Positions 52,681 through 63,135 of a stretch of 64,000 bases of DNA are shown here, in pieces. The position numbers were made by a program, and so were the translations under genes. The number at the start of each line of letters is the position of its first letter. Position 1 is the stretch's first letter. This DNA comes from Petaurus breviceps papuanus (Eukaryota > Chordata > Mammalia > Diprotodontia > Petauridae), in assembly GCA_028583685.1 (NCBI GenBank), contig JAMXIF010001119.1, forward strand, positions 1,053,277-1,117,276, read 5' to 3'. The notes below the pieces were generated by a model. The model was not told where the DNA came from. It saw only the letters and a list, made by a program, of their open reading frames with translations, and did no database searches.

Positions 52681-54403
52681 AAAGGCACAGTTTTCTTGAG
52701 GAAGGAGCCTGAATACTTTTGTTCACATGCTGGTTATCAGTCATTCACTGACCTAAAGTAATAACCTAGGGGCCAAGCCACAATGAGGATACACTTTTAA
52801 TGGCAATTCTCCAGTGGGCAATAAAATAGGCTATGTGAGTAATGGATTCCTTCATTCTCTAATTTTCATTGTTCCCTCTGACACATTTTCCCTCTCTGGT
52901 TAGCACTTTCAGCATTTCAAAGAACAGTTTATGTCATGTGTTTTTGTCAGTGCCACTGTTATAAATAAACCAACGCTGGGTTAATTAAAGAGATGAATCA
53001 ATTTTGCAGGCTGACTTCAATAAGTTTTACACTTGGCTCCAGAGGCAAAAAAAATTAATAGTGAAGGGGAAGCTGTGTGGATGGCTGAATCTAATCACAA
53101 CTGATCAAGACATAATCCCTTTTAATATGCTCGTGCTTAGGAAGACATTAGGATGCTGTATTTCTATTCCAAGCCTTCCCAAATATACAAAGATAGTAAG
53201 ATATTATTGATTTGGTAATCTCTCTTTTAAAAGCTAACAAATATCTGAATCACTTCAAACAAATAAACAAAAAATTGAGGCCTGCAAAATAACTTGGAAT
53301 CTGACAATAATGAATACGTTAAATGCTGCCTCATGAAAGCGCACACCCAGCAAATGTTCTATTATACACTAGAAGAAAGAAACATGACCTTTTGACATCC
53401 AGAGAATTTTAAATTTCACAGGTCTTTTAAGATTTCCTAAAACAGACTTTAAATCTAAATATTTTTACCACCCTAGACCCACAATGAACAGCATTTTCAC
53501 TGAAATAAAATTATTTCCAATCCCATAAGTTCAAAATATAATGGCTTGAAGATTCCCTAACAGCTGTGAGGTCTAACGTGAATGCTTTTCAAGGTCTCAG
53601 GGTGAATGTGCAGCTCATGTAACGCTACAGATATGAGGAAGATACAACTCATTTCTGTCCTTGGAGCTCTTTCAAGCACGCTGCTGCAGATGAGACCCAC
53701 TACTGAAATATTCCTTTCCAATTAAGATTTTAATGCAATTAGATCATTTAAAATCAGATTCAAAAATCACCTTAGTCTCCCCACACCCCAACCCAGCTCC
53801 TCACTTCTATAAAGACAATGCCATTAGAATGAGTCTTCTGCCTTTTAAAGGGTAAGGGTCACATATGCATTAGCATTAAACTAATGTGCGTGATCAAGGA
53901 TTATTGAACAATATGTGCACGTTAACCTGGTAAAAACAGATCAACTACAGCAAATTGATAGCTAATGTGATAGTAGCAGCCTCATCTCCCTACAAAAGTT
54001 CATGCCAGCGAGGAAGCTGTGCAAATACTCCAGGGGGGAGAAAATACAAAGACAGAACTGCCCCCCCCCCCAAAAAAAAGAAAGAAGGAGCAGCATCTGC
54101 ATGGTGCAAGTAGCTTATTCAAAATCAATAGTGACTAAGACTTGATTCTAGCAATTTTATCTGGTCAGTTGTTTCCTTTCTCATATGGAAAAAAGTGATG
54201 GGTTCCTTTGAGAAGAGTCCTTGTAGGACACGCAAGCCAGGGGCCACTGTGACTTCCATATTTTGGATCATTCTCTTACACTCTACCTTGTGAGTCAGGG
54301 TGGCTCCAGTGTTATCTGTTCATTTCTGTCTGAGTCCAGGAAAAAGTGTTTTTATCTTTCCTAGGCTAGGTCTTCCAACTGCGATTTTGGAATTCTGTGA
54401 TCT
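52681..54403. other. 1.7 kb of unique-looking sequence
   Basis: No repeat recognised. It is rich in TTAATTAA, ATTA and TAAT words (for example near 52980, 53725 and 53870-53970) and has few simple repeats apart from a C run at 54061-54070. It is a candidate for conserved non-coding DNA. No exon is evident. Confidence 0.4.
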
Positions 54404-54411
54404 TAATAGCC

Positions 54412-54608
54412 CAGGGATGGGGGAATCTTCAGCCTCGAGGTCACATGTGGCCCTCTAGGTCCTCAAGTGCAGTCTTTTGACTGAATCCAAACATCACAGA
54501 ACAAATTTCCTTAATAAAAGGATTTGTTTTGTAAAACTTGGACTCAGTCAGAAGATCGTACCCAAGGACCTAGAAGGCCACATGTGACCTTGAGGCTGCA
54601 GGTTCTTG
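54412..54608. mobile_element. Palindromic hAT-type MITE
   Basis: A 197-base element is an imperfect palindrome over nearly its whole length. CAGCCTCGAGGTCACATGTGGCC at the left faces GGCCACATGTGACCTTGAGGCTG at the right. Further in, TTTTGACTGAATCCAA faces TTGGACTCAGTCAGAA. An 8-base flank repeat with one mismatch, TAATAGCC (54404-54411) and TTATAGCC (54609-54616), and the outer CAGGG end fit the hAT superfamily. It has no transposase and must have been moved by one encoded elsewhere. I recall closely similar elements in marsupials and other vertebrates but do not name the family. Confidence 0.85.
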
Positions 54609-54719
54609 TTATAGCCTATATAACATAAATACTGACTAATTAATCTCAACATTAACTAAAGGGGTCTGCCAAATTTTGTGAAAGTCAGAGGAAAATATGA
54701 TCATAATTAATGAAGCTTT

Positions 54720-54937
54720 GAGAGATGTTCTTTACTAGAGGGTGGTTCCTTAGGTCCTTTCTAATTGTGCAAATTATATATTTTATATCATATATTATAC
54801 ATTCACATACAACAATGTTGTAAATATGAGAGATGTTCCTTACTAGAGGGTGGTTCCTTAGGGCCTTTCTAATTGTGCAAATTATATATATATTATATCA
54901 TATATTATACATTCACACACAACAATGTTGTAAATAC
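54720..54937 (+). repeat. 108-bp tandem duplication
   Basis: Unit 1 (54720-54827) and unit 2 (54828-54937) are nearly identical. Both carry GAGAGATGTTC(T/C)TTACTAGAGG, CTTTCTAATTGTGCAAATTATATA and ACAACAATGTTGTAAATA. Differences are a few substitutions and a 2-base change in the TA run, so the duplication looks recent. Confidence 0.95.
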
Positions 54938-55197
54938 ATTTCTATTTCACAAAATATAATATAAACTAGATTTCATTAGGTAGCTTTTTAGACTTTAGTC
55001 ATAATACATTCTTCCTGCACAGGTGGTTCATTATGTGAGTCTCACAATACTAAGAGATTATGCCTTTTTTAAGCCTTTCTAGCATTTCCAGACTTTGCAA
55101 TTATCATTCAACAGAAGTTAAACTCCCCACCAGAGCTTCTTAATACCAAGGATTTTACTTATGTTTGGCAACCAAGGTGATTATTCCTTACCTAACC
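54938..55197. other. Unannotated spacer
   Basis: AT-rich, nothing recognised. Confidence 0.3.
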
Positions 55198-55357
55198 AAA
55201 AGGAGGAGGAAGAGGAGGAGGAGGAGGAGAAGAAGAAGAAGAAGAAGAAGAAGAAGAAGAAGAAGAAGAAGAAGNNNNNNNNNNAGAAGAAGAAGAAGAA
55301 GAAGAAGAAGAAGAAGAAGAAGAAGAAGAAGAAGAAGAAGAAGAAGAAGAAGGGAGA
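55198..55357. repeat. (GAA)n/(GGA)n microsatellite with assembly gap
   Basis: GGA units grade into about 42 visible GAA units. Ten N bases at 55275-55284 lie inside, so the length is not known. The lysine-, arginine- and serine-repeat frames are artefacts. Confidence 0.97.
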
Positions 55358-56404
55358 GGAGAAGACATTTTTAACTTTAATATTTTGTAGTAATAATTAT
55401 ACACAATCATCATCTTGTTAAAATTTAACAAAGATTTATTTCTCCCCTCCCCCTTACAACTGAGCCATATAGAAAGGAATTGGTTTAATTACAATCTAAA
55501 AAAAAATGCCTGGGTGAAAAGTATAAATTTTCAGGAAGCAAAACAAATTATACTTTATTTTGATCTGCTAATGGGGCCTCAATTTGAAAGAGATAATCAC
55601 AGTGCATTTGGCTACTTTTGAGCAGCAGATAAAGCATTATCAACTAAATTAGATAGCTTCTCACTATATACTCATCATCTGTGGTAATAGAGAAAAGCAT
55701 CAATGCAGATGAACAGAAAATGGTGCACATACATTCTAACTATGGCTTTCATCCCTCTGTAGTGGAAAGTGATTTCCAGAGACAGACACTAGATGCTAAG
55801 AGAAATAAAGAGTTGGGAGATCACCTTTGGAAAATATTCCATTTCCTTCTTCTGTCTTTAACAAGTAACCTCTAATTAGGCCATTTTAAAGTATTTTTCT
55901 TGAACAGTAAGCAACACATGACATTACCAGCTCTTATAAGGTGTGGAAGAGAGCTGATGTGCAAGTCACTGGGAGCTGACTGAATTCCATATGGAAAGGA
56001 CAAAATTTTTACTTCACAAAAGAAAGAGAACAGCTTTATTAAACTAATTAAAATCGATTTGGCAAATGCAGGAACAGAGTTTGGAAGACTGTGCTCTTTC
56101 TGTTCTTTCTATTTAGTCTGTTTAATCTCTCTAACCATTTAATTCTAATTAGATAAAGGCAGAGAATTGAACTGGCAGGAATAGTCATTGGCATTTAATT
56201 AATGTCTGGTAGCAGAAGAAGAAAGCCAAAGTAATAAAATTAATAAGAGCTTGGGCTAGCCCATCTTAAGACATTTATACTTTGTTGTTGTAAGAGTTAA
56301 ATATATGGCTTTATGCAACTCAAAGGAGAGCAAGGAGAGAGAAAAGATGTTATATCCGTCAAACTGTCAATTGAAATTTGGTTTATGTTTGTACCATTTA
56401 ATCA
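55358..56404. other. About 1 kb of unique, TAATTA-rich sequence
   Basis: No repeat recognised. The part 55870-56280 has clustered homeodomain-type words (CTAATTAG, ACTAATTAAAATCGATTTGG, TTCTAATTAGATAAAGG, ATTTAATTAATG) and non-repetitive composition. It is the strongest conserved non-coding candidate in the window. No coding frame of interest. Confidence 0.45.
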
Positions 56405-56414
56405 CACTGCTTCT

Positions 56415-56545
56415 TACCTCATGAACTCTGGAACATCTTCCCCCTTCTTGCCTATATAATGTTATTGATCTTTCAAATTTTACATTCTTCAGGAAATTTC
56501 TCCTATTATATCCCTCACTGATCTCTTACCTTCCTGATCTCTCAT
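56415..56545 (+). mobile_element. Sense L2 fragment
   Basis: CTCTGGAACATCTTCCCCC, then ACATTCTTCAGGAAATTTCTCC, matches the L2 3' UTR. Confidence 0.55.
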
Positions 56546-56547
56546 AA

Positions 56548-56740
56548 TCTAGAGGAGTTCTAAACCTGGTGTGCAGGAGATCATTTTTTGAGTATTTCGA
56601 TCATTGCATTTCAATAATAATTGGTTCCCTTTGTAATTCTTGTATCTTCTTTTATGTATTTAAAAACATTATTCTGAGAAGAGGTCCCTGTGCTTCACCA
56701 TACTGTCTAAGAGGTTCAAAAAACAAAAAAAGTTAAAATC
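56548..56740 (+). repeat. Interspersed repeat family A, copy 2
   Basis: A GAGGAGTTCTAAACCTGG start, TTTCAATAATAATTGGTTCCC, AACATTATTCTGAGAAGAGGTCC and the end AAAAAAAGTTAAAATCCCTTG. The last two blocks match the copy at 4649-4735. Less CA-rich and better preserved in the middle. Confidence 0.55.
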
Positions 56741-56794
56741 CCTTGTTCTGTACTATGGATTCAAGTACCTGATTCTGCTTTGGATTGTTTCCTG

Positions 56795-57020
56795 TTTCAT
56801 GGATATTAATGTGGTAGAGCTGGAAATACCTGAGGACCATCTCCAGTCTTCCTGATCTGTATCTTGCCACTGGTCCCAGATGGCTCCAGAGGAGAGGGTG
56901 AAGCTGGTGACTTTGCACAGCCCTCCCTCACTTAAATCCAATTCATTTTCAAGTCCTGGCATCACTTTCCTTATGTCATAGTCTTCTTCAACAATGAAGG
57001 ACAAACAACAATAGCTAGAA
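56795..57020 (+). repeat. Interspersed repeat family B, copy 2
   Basis: GTAGAGCTGGAAATACCTGAGGACC, CTTGCCACTGGTCCCAGATGGC, CTGGTGACTTTGCACAG (56904-56920), CTCACTTAAATCCAATTC and GAAGGACAAACAACAA. Its 5' half differs from the copy at 20365, while the 3' half is shared. Confidence 0.65.
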
Positions 57021-57021
57021 A

Positions 57022-57220
57022 TACCAAGATTTGATTTGAAGTCAGGCTCTGACACTTCTTATTATCTGTGTGATGATGAAAGCATCTAAGTGCTCCAATA
57101 ATCAATTTCTTCATATGTAAAACTGAGATAATACTTGCAGTAGCTACCTCATGAAGAGGTTCTGGGAAAAGTACTTAAAAAATAAAATACCTATATAGAC
57201 ATGAGCTATTTTCAAATATA
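57022..57220 (+). mobile_element. MIR-related SINE
   Basis: TTGAAGTCAGGCTCTGACAC, AATTTCTTCATATGTAAAACTGAGATAATAC and a 3' part ending ACATGAGCTATTTTC. Confidence 0.7.
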
Positions 57221-57364
57221 GCATACACAACTATGGGCTAAGCACAGGCACCAGTTCTTGACTCTTGAGAGGTGCCTATATGCATAACTCAGATATTGCC
57301 ATTGTGATAAATTGGCCTGGTTTAGTTATATCTACTTCTTTGACCTTCTATTGACCTTCCTGAG

Positions 57365-57460
57365 TTTTATTCTAAAATCTGCTACCTTGTAATTTTCACC
57401 TACTGGTATTAATTCTGCCTCTAGAACAACACAAAAGATCCATACGCTTCTCAATAACAT
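57365..57460 (-). mobile_element. Antisense CR1/L3 fragment
   Basis: CTGCTACCTTGTAATTTTCACC and GGTATTAATTCTGCCTCTAGAACAACAC match sequence antisense to the CR1/L3 3' UTR. Confidence 0.5.
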
Positions 57461-57477
57461 GCTCCAATGCTTTCTCT

Positions 57478-57612
57478 TAACAAGATTATATACTCATTGA
57501 AGGCAAAGGTTGTGTCTTTTTCCTCTTGTGTTTTTCCCTCAGTACTGAAAAAAAACAACCCCCCCCCAAACCCTATACTATACATATAATAAGTTCAAAA
57601 TAAATATTTCAA
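57478..57612 (+). mobile_element. Sense L2 3' end
   Basis: ATATACTCATTGAAGGCAAAGG, CTTGTGTTTTTCCCTCAGTACTG, and an AATAAATATTTCAAATAAATAAATT end. A C run lies inside. Confidence 0.65.
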
Positions 57613-57859
57613 ATAAATAAATTAAAGAATGATAATAAATCTTACTTTTTTGTGAGTTACAACGAATTTTTTTATTCTTCATGTAAGTTGCCTAAAAAAC
57701 CAGACTTTTATATATAAATATACCTCATGTATTGGGAATTTCTTTTTTTTTTTTATTAAATTTTATATTTATTTTTAGTGTAAATGTATTAGGAATTTGA
57801 AAACAATTCTAGAACTGTGCATTTAATCCTCTGTTCATGTTGTTCTTCCTTCACTTTAT
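57613..57859. other. AT-rich spacer
   Basis: T-rich and A-rich runs, nothing recognised. Confidence 0.3.
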
Positions 57860-58085
57860 CTGTTTCACTCTGACTAGATAAGTTCTACTCTTCCTTCAAG
57901 ACCTACTTTTGGTATTCCTTCCTTGACAATGCAAGTCTCTGTTGATGGCTCCCTTCTTCTATAAACTAATAGTATAATCTTATACTTATTTTGTTACTTA
58001 ATCATTTACTGCTTCATATTTTGCTTCAGGTATGTATGTCTCTTTTCCTCACCTGTTTATTAAATTAATTAAGGACTGGATCAAT
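57860..58085 (+). mobile_element. Sense L2 LINE part
   Basis: CTTCCTTCAAGACCTACTTTTGG, CCTTCCTTGACAATGCAAG and TTATTTTGTTACTTAATCATTTAC follow L2 3' UTR order. Confidence 0.65.
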
Positions 58086-58892
58086 GTTGTTGGTGGTGGG
58101 TTTTTTTTTCTTTCTTTTGCTTCCTCCACACAGGTACAAACACATGAGCATATGATCTGTTACAAAATCTACCTAAATATCTTTAGGATATATTTCTGCC
58201 AAATACAAGTCATTAAAATTTAAGATGGTTCTAGACAGTTGAATGAATATGTGAGGGTGGAATTGATTGATTTTTCTCAAGATTATCCCTCTTAGAGCAA
58301 TAAGATGCTCAATCAAGTTGTATACTGATAGGACAAGGAAAATTGGCCATGCACCAGCAGTAATCTATAAATTGTTAAGCTAGGTACAACTGATTCATCA
58401 AAATATTGGAGCAACTTTGTATTCAGCTAATCCTCCTAAGAAAGAATTGTCAGGAAAGTGGGGTGGGGGGAGAAGACTCCAGTTTCATCACTGCCCAGGT
58501 CTCCTTCCTCATTCCCCTCATTGGCCACACAAGTACCTTATGAACTTCAAAGGGTCTGGAGGATATTGGACCTCCCATCTTCCCATTGGTTGCTTAGATT
58601 AGTTTACATAAGTATCTGCATGAACTATGCTTAAGGAGAAATTCTTGAGCAGCTCAAAAATGGAAGAAAAAAATTCCCAATAACCAGTAGCTGTGAGGGA
58701 TGCCTTTACTACAAGGGATCTCAAAATCTGAGCAACTGGAGTTTATATGTACCTGTGGGAAAGTGTGACAGAATTTTTGGGAAGGAGATGTTTTGTACCA
58801 ACTATTGTTAATGTATCACTTTTTTATACTGCGTTACCCCTTTCTAAAAACTATTTAAGGTTAGTTGACTAAATAATTCTTCATTTTGGAAG
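58086..58892. other. Unannotated stretch
   Basis: No gene or clear repeat in about 800 bases. The frame at 58417-58602 is not convincing. Confidence 0.35.
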
Positions 58893-59030
58893 GGAGAAAG
58901 CAAGGCAATTAGGGTTAAGTGACTTACCCAAGATCACACAGCTAGTAAGTGTCTGAGGCCTTATTTGAACTCAAGTCCTCCTGACTTCTGAGCTGGTGCT
59001 CTATTCACTGTGCCACATAGCTGCTTGACT
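58893..59030 (-). mobile_element. Marsupial SINE, antisense, short
   Basis: AGGGTTAAGTGACTTACCC, CACACAGCTAGTAAGTGTC, TATTTGAACTCAAGTCCTCC and a TGCCACATAGCTGC head. The 3' tail half is missing, so this is the short type. Confidence 0.92.
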
Positions 59031-59337
59031 GATAATCTTGAGGGAAAGCATATCAGTGGGGGCTTGAACTGATGGCATTAGACAATCACCCCAGCTCCTC
59101 AGGGATACCCCTAGAACCACAGGGAAGAAAAGTATCCTTGCTCTGGGACCCAAAACTCATCTATTAGAGAATTAAGAATTCTTCGGGATAATATGGACTG
59201 CAAACAAAGTCTTTAAGTTTCCACCCAGAAATATGATTTATGAAATCATTCTGTTCTTACACGTAGATGTTACACATCTAACTAAACTGATTTAGAACAT
59301 ATTTCTACCCGCTATAAATTATCAAAAATTAGATGAC
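59031..59337. other. Unannotated spacer
   Basis: Nothing recognised. Confidence 0.3.
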
Positions 59338-60556
59338 TGGGGGCAGAGTCAAGATGGTGGAGTGGAAGCAGGACCTCCCCACTGCTCCTCTTCCACCTTC
59401 CCCAATCCATGTAAAAAGGGGACTCTAAACAAACTTTGGAGCTGCAGAACCCACAAAATGACACAGAGAAGCTAAAGTCCCTCTGAGGACAGCCCGGGAG
59501 GCAGGCAGCAATTGGCCAGCACAGTGCTCTGGGAGCTGAGCCCAGCCCCATGCCAAGGCTTTAGCCCCCAAGGCGGGCCTCACCAGCTGCTGGCTGGAGG
59601 GACTCCAGATCAGCAGCAGCTGTGGCCATTTCCAGATTTATCAACACATAGATGCAATGGACAAAGTAAGAGGTCAGTGCAGTCTGGATTTTGGGACCCA
59701 GTAAGTGGGAGTGTGTAGCTTTTGCCCCCGGGGGCAAGAAGCCTCAGAGACACCAGCACAGTCAGCCAGCGCTATGTGGCAGCTTCAGCTCCCGGCCTGC
59801 AGAGTGTAGGGGGACCAAGCACCAGTCTGAGGGGTAATCACACTTGCTTTAACCTTCTTGGATATGGATTGCAGTCTATGGTGGAGGTCCTGGGGTGTGT
59901 GTCCATCTTGCCAGAGCATGTGGAGGCCTCAGAGATTATGTTACGTGAAATACACACTAAATAGGGTATCTCACCCTCCAGGAGAGTAGGGGGGAAGGGG
60001 ATGAGAAGGGGGATGATGGAAAGGAGGGCAGGCTGGGGAGGAGGGAAGTTGGAAGCACCCACTTTAGAAAAGGGACGGGATCAAAGTAGAGAATAGAACA
60101 AGTGGGAGGTGGGATAGGAGGGAGGGAAATATAGTCAGTCTTTTACAATATATCTGCTATGTTATTTTTTTGCATTAGCCACACATGTACAACCTATACT
60201 GAACTGGTTATCTTTCCAGTAAGGGTGGGAGACAAGGGAGGAAGGGAATGAATCTGGAATTCAAAGTTTTAAAATCAAATATTCAAATATATATATATAT
60301 ATATACTATTATTAATACTATTTTACATGTAATTGGGAAATAAGATATACAGGCACTGGGGCATAGAGATCCACTGGAAAAGTCGAAAGGGGTATGGGAG
60401 AAAATATGAGAGAAAACAGATTGAAGGAGGGGATGTCCTGTGCAATTGCTATTTTAGGGTGGTGGGTAGGTGAAAAATGGGGAGAAATTTTATAACTCAA
60501 AATCTGGCAGAAATGAATGATGTAAATCAGAAGTATATAAAGCATTTGAAAAAAAG
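59338..60556 (+). mobile_element. L1 derivative: 5' UTR joined to 3' UTR, no ORFs
   Basis: The start has the L1 opening GGGGCAGAGTCAAGATGGTGG, then GAGCTGCAGAACCCACAAAATG, GAGCCCAGCCCCATGCC and a GC-richer leader to about 59940. From about 59985 it is purine-rich, and then shows L1-type 3' blocks: CACACATGTACAACCTATACTGAAC, GGAATTCAAAGTTTTAAAATC and TTTTACATGTAATTGGG (60313-60329). A second end-like block, GGGGAGAAATTTTATAACTCAAAATCTGG, follows at 60480. Neither ORF1 nor ORF2 is present, although about 6 kb of L1 would normally separate these parts. The frames at 59512-59964 lie in the leader and have no L1 ORF1 character. It is either a non-autonomous L1-driven family or a one-off deletion. 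Confidence 0.68.
60286..60305. repeat. (AT)n run
   Basis: About ten AT units within the L1 3' region. Confidence 0.92.
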
Positions 60557-61327
60557 AGCTCCTCAATGGGCCAGAGATGCCAACCCCTCCAAAAAAAAAT
60601 TAAGATGATTTTAGCCAATATCATCCATCTTTTTGCCTTATTTATTCATGGCAAAGGTTTCCCAAAGAGGCAAGGAAGGACAAGAAAAGCTCGCAGTGAA
60701 ATGATGTTATTTGGAACTATGCCTTTAGAGATAGGAAATTCTCTGCAAATTTTAAGGGAAATTTTATGCAGGTCCCAAAAAACCTTTTCAGTTAAATCAA
60801 TTTACAATTGTCACTAATTCAAATCCTTAATTATTCCAAAATTTATGCAACTTTTGACACATTATCTCTACCTATGTTGTGACCTCCTTACTTCTTCCTA
60901 CCAAACTTCATCTCAGCACATTTCTCATATTTTCCATAAATAAGCAAATGAAATGGCCCTTTGGTGACTGAAGAGTCTGCAGAATACCAAAGGGAGCAAG
61001 CTATAGGCATAGAGTTTATGGAAATTACCACAGGCTCATGCATTCATTGAACAACTGAGATCCTCAAGCAGAAAGAAAGAAATCAAAACTTAACCCACTT
61101 CCACCATGGGATTTTCACTGGCCATTTTACATTACACACTTAACAGGCATAAGTACTCTCATTGAGCTCTGAACAAATAGGACTTACTGACTGTATCAGT
61201 CATTTCATCACTGATAGCCTAAATATAAGAAAATGAGATGAATTCTAAAAGCCATTAATGTTAATTACTGCCTTCCTTGGATTATTTACCTTGTCCTATG
61301 TCTATACCCTGTTTCTTTAATTAAACT
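60557..61327. other. Unannotated stretch
   Basis: No gene and no clear repeat. The 83-codon frame at 60566-60817 has no domain. Confidence 0.35.
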
Positions 61328-61440
61328 CTAAGTCCCTTGAGGACAAGGATCCTATCATATATTTCTTTGTATGCCTCCCAGTTCCTAGTATGGTGATCTG
61401 TATATAGAGTCAATAAATATTTGTTATAATTTTTGTTGGC
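61328..61440 (+). mobile_element. Sense L2 3' end
   Basis: AAGTCCCTTGAGGACAAGG, TTTGTATGCCTCCCAGTTCC and AGTCAATAAATATTTGTTATA. Confidence 0.82.
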
Positions 61441-61960
61441 AGTGATGATTATTATGGCATTGCATTTGGAAGAAAAGTTAACCCAATATCATGTTGTACT
61501 CAGAGATTAAACAAAAATTACTAATGAAACTAAAAAGGAATCCCACCTGGAGCTCACTATGTTTTGTATTTTGTCATATTTCAAAATACCTAAGGGATCA
61601 ACTGTTGATATGGAAAGAAACATCCAAAAACCATTTTTAGATTTATTGAGTGATGAAAGTTTAATAATGTATTACAATGAAGTTGCTTAGCATTCTTCCT
61701 AACGATGTTTTGAATAGATGATTACTTCAAAATCCACTTCCATAAAAAAAAAAAAAACATCAAAGGGTCTCCCTTTACCAAATGGTACTTATTGTTAATG
61801 GAACAATACTGTTGGAAAGGCAACAAATGTCAACCTTCTAGGGAACGTGTGGATAGTCATATCATTATGTAGAAGTGGTAAGGCAAATTAGGTAAAGTGC
61901 TAATAATGCCCAGTGAAAATGCATAACATGTTACCTTGTATCTATTTTGTTTGTGTTTTG
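61441..61960. other. Unannotated stretch
   Basis: An A run at 61744-61756. No gene. Confidence 0.35.
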
Positions 61961-61963
61961 TAT

Positions 61964-62038
61964 ATATCTATCTAACTACATCTATACCTATCATCTATCA
62001 ATCTGTCTATCTGGATGTGTGTATACACATATACATAA
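61964..62038. repeat. Imperfect (TATC)n repeat
   Basis: TATC/TACA-type units with interruptions, then a TGTGTATACACATATACATA stretch. Confidence 0.8.
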
Positions 62039-62049
62039 TATTTTGTTCC

Positions 62050-62175
62050 CTTTTATAGAATATGAGCTCTTTGAGGGCAAGGACCATTTCCCTTTTATCT
62101 TTGAATATCCAATATATATAGCACAGTGTCTAGTACACAGGTACACTGAGAATGCCTGATAGATTGATTGAGGGG
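62050..62175 (+). mobile_element. Sense L2 3' end
   Basis: GAATATGAGCTCTTTGAGGGC, ACCATTTCCC and AGCACAGTGTCTAGTACACAGG, then TGATAGATTGATTGA. Confidence 0.85.
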
Positions 62176-62184
62176 CAGGTCACA

Positions 62185-62290
62185 GAATTCCACCAAAACT
62201 GAGTCAGAAGGGACTTTAAGGGTGATCTGTTCCAACATATAACTGAACTGGAACTCCCTCTATAACAGGAATCAGGACAAAGCTGTATCT
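62185..62290 (-). mobile_element. Antisense CR1/L3 3' end
   Basis: CTGAGTCAGAAGGGACTTTAAGGG and CTCCCTCTATAACAGGAATCAGGAC match the antisense CR1/L3 terminus, as does 22122-22275. Confidence 0.5.
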
Positions 62291-62924
62291 AAATTACTAC
62301 TTAGAGCTTTTGTATGTATCTATTCGTGTGTGTGTGCATGCACACACATATGTATATACACGTGTACATGCATACATAACCCCCACTGATTTTATGAGGT
62401 CCAGTAAAACTAAACCTAGAGAAAAGCAACATACAGAGTGTACATCTCCTACTCGCTTTTTTATTTCAGCATAAGTTACTATTTCTTTTAATAAATCAGT
62501 TTTTTCATATGAAAGAAATCACTGGTGTGCTCAATATTAGGAAGGCTCAATTTCATAACCTACCTTCACTTGCTTTTTGCTGCTTTTAATGCTTGGGACA
62601 GTTAGTTCTTAGCAGTAACTTGCAAATCCTGGGCTGCCCATGGTCTATGACTTGTTCTTATACTACCAAGAAGGATATTTGAAGTTTGTGGCTGAATCAG
62701 AACCTTGCCTCAGAAGCAGGGTTTCTTTGGTGCTGACACCCTGAAGCTGTTCTCTTACCTTTTCATTACTTTGAATTTTCTACTCTCTATATGATTTCTC
62801 TTCACAGACTTCTGATTTCCTGTCTTCCCTTACCTTTCAATGGTTCTTCAATCCCTATCTGCCTGCCTGGTTTCTAATATACTTTATGTATTCCTTGATC
62901 TTGTTTCCTTGCATGTTTTTGACC
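62291..62924. other. Unannotated stretch
   Basis: A mixed GT/CA run near 62326-62350. No gene. Confidence 0.35.
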
Positions 62925-63135
62925 CTTTATGTATAATACATATATATGTGTAAATTTTGCTTCCTTGAAAATATGCTTAATATATATAACCTATATCAGA
63001 TTGCTTGCTGTCTTGGGGAAGGGGGAGGGGAGGAAGGAAGGGAAAAAAATGGAACTCAAAATCTTATAAAAATGAATATTAAAAATGATCTTTACATGTA
63101 ATTGTAAAAAAATAAAATGTTATTCAGTGCAAAAA
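62925..63135 (+). mobile_element. L1 LINE, 5'-truncated 3' end
   Basis: ATATATAACCTATATCAGATTGC, TTGCTGTCTTGGGGAAGG, AATGGAACTCAAAATCTTATAAAAATG and CTTTACATGTAATTG, followed by an A-rich tail. Only the last 200 bases of the 3' UTR are present. Confidence 0.92.

Noticed and set aside
55161-55431. Poly-lysine, poly-arginine and poly-serine frames
   Set aside because: Artefacts of the GAA microsatellite and its N gap.
59512-59964. Two adjoining frames of 68 and 80 codons
   Set aside because: They lie in the L1-derived leader at 59338-59940. No homology to ORF1 or host proteins could be seen.
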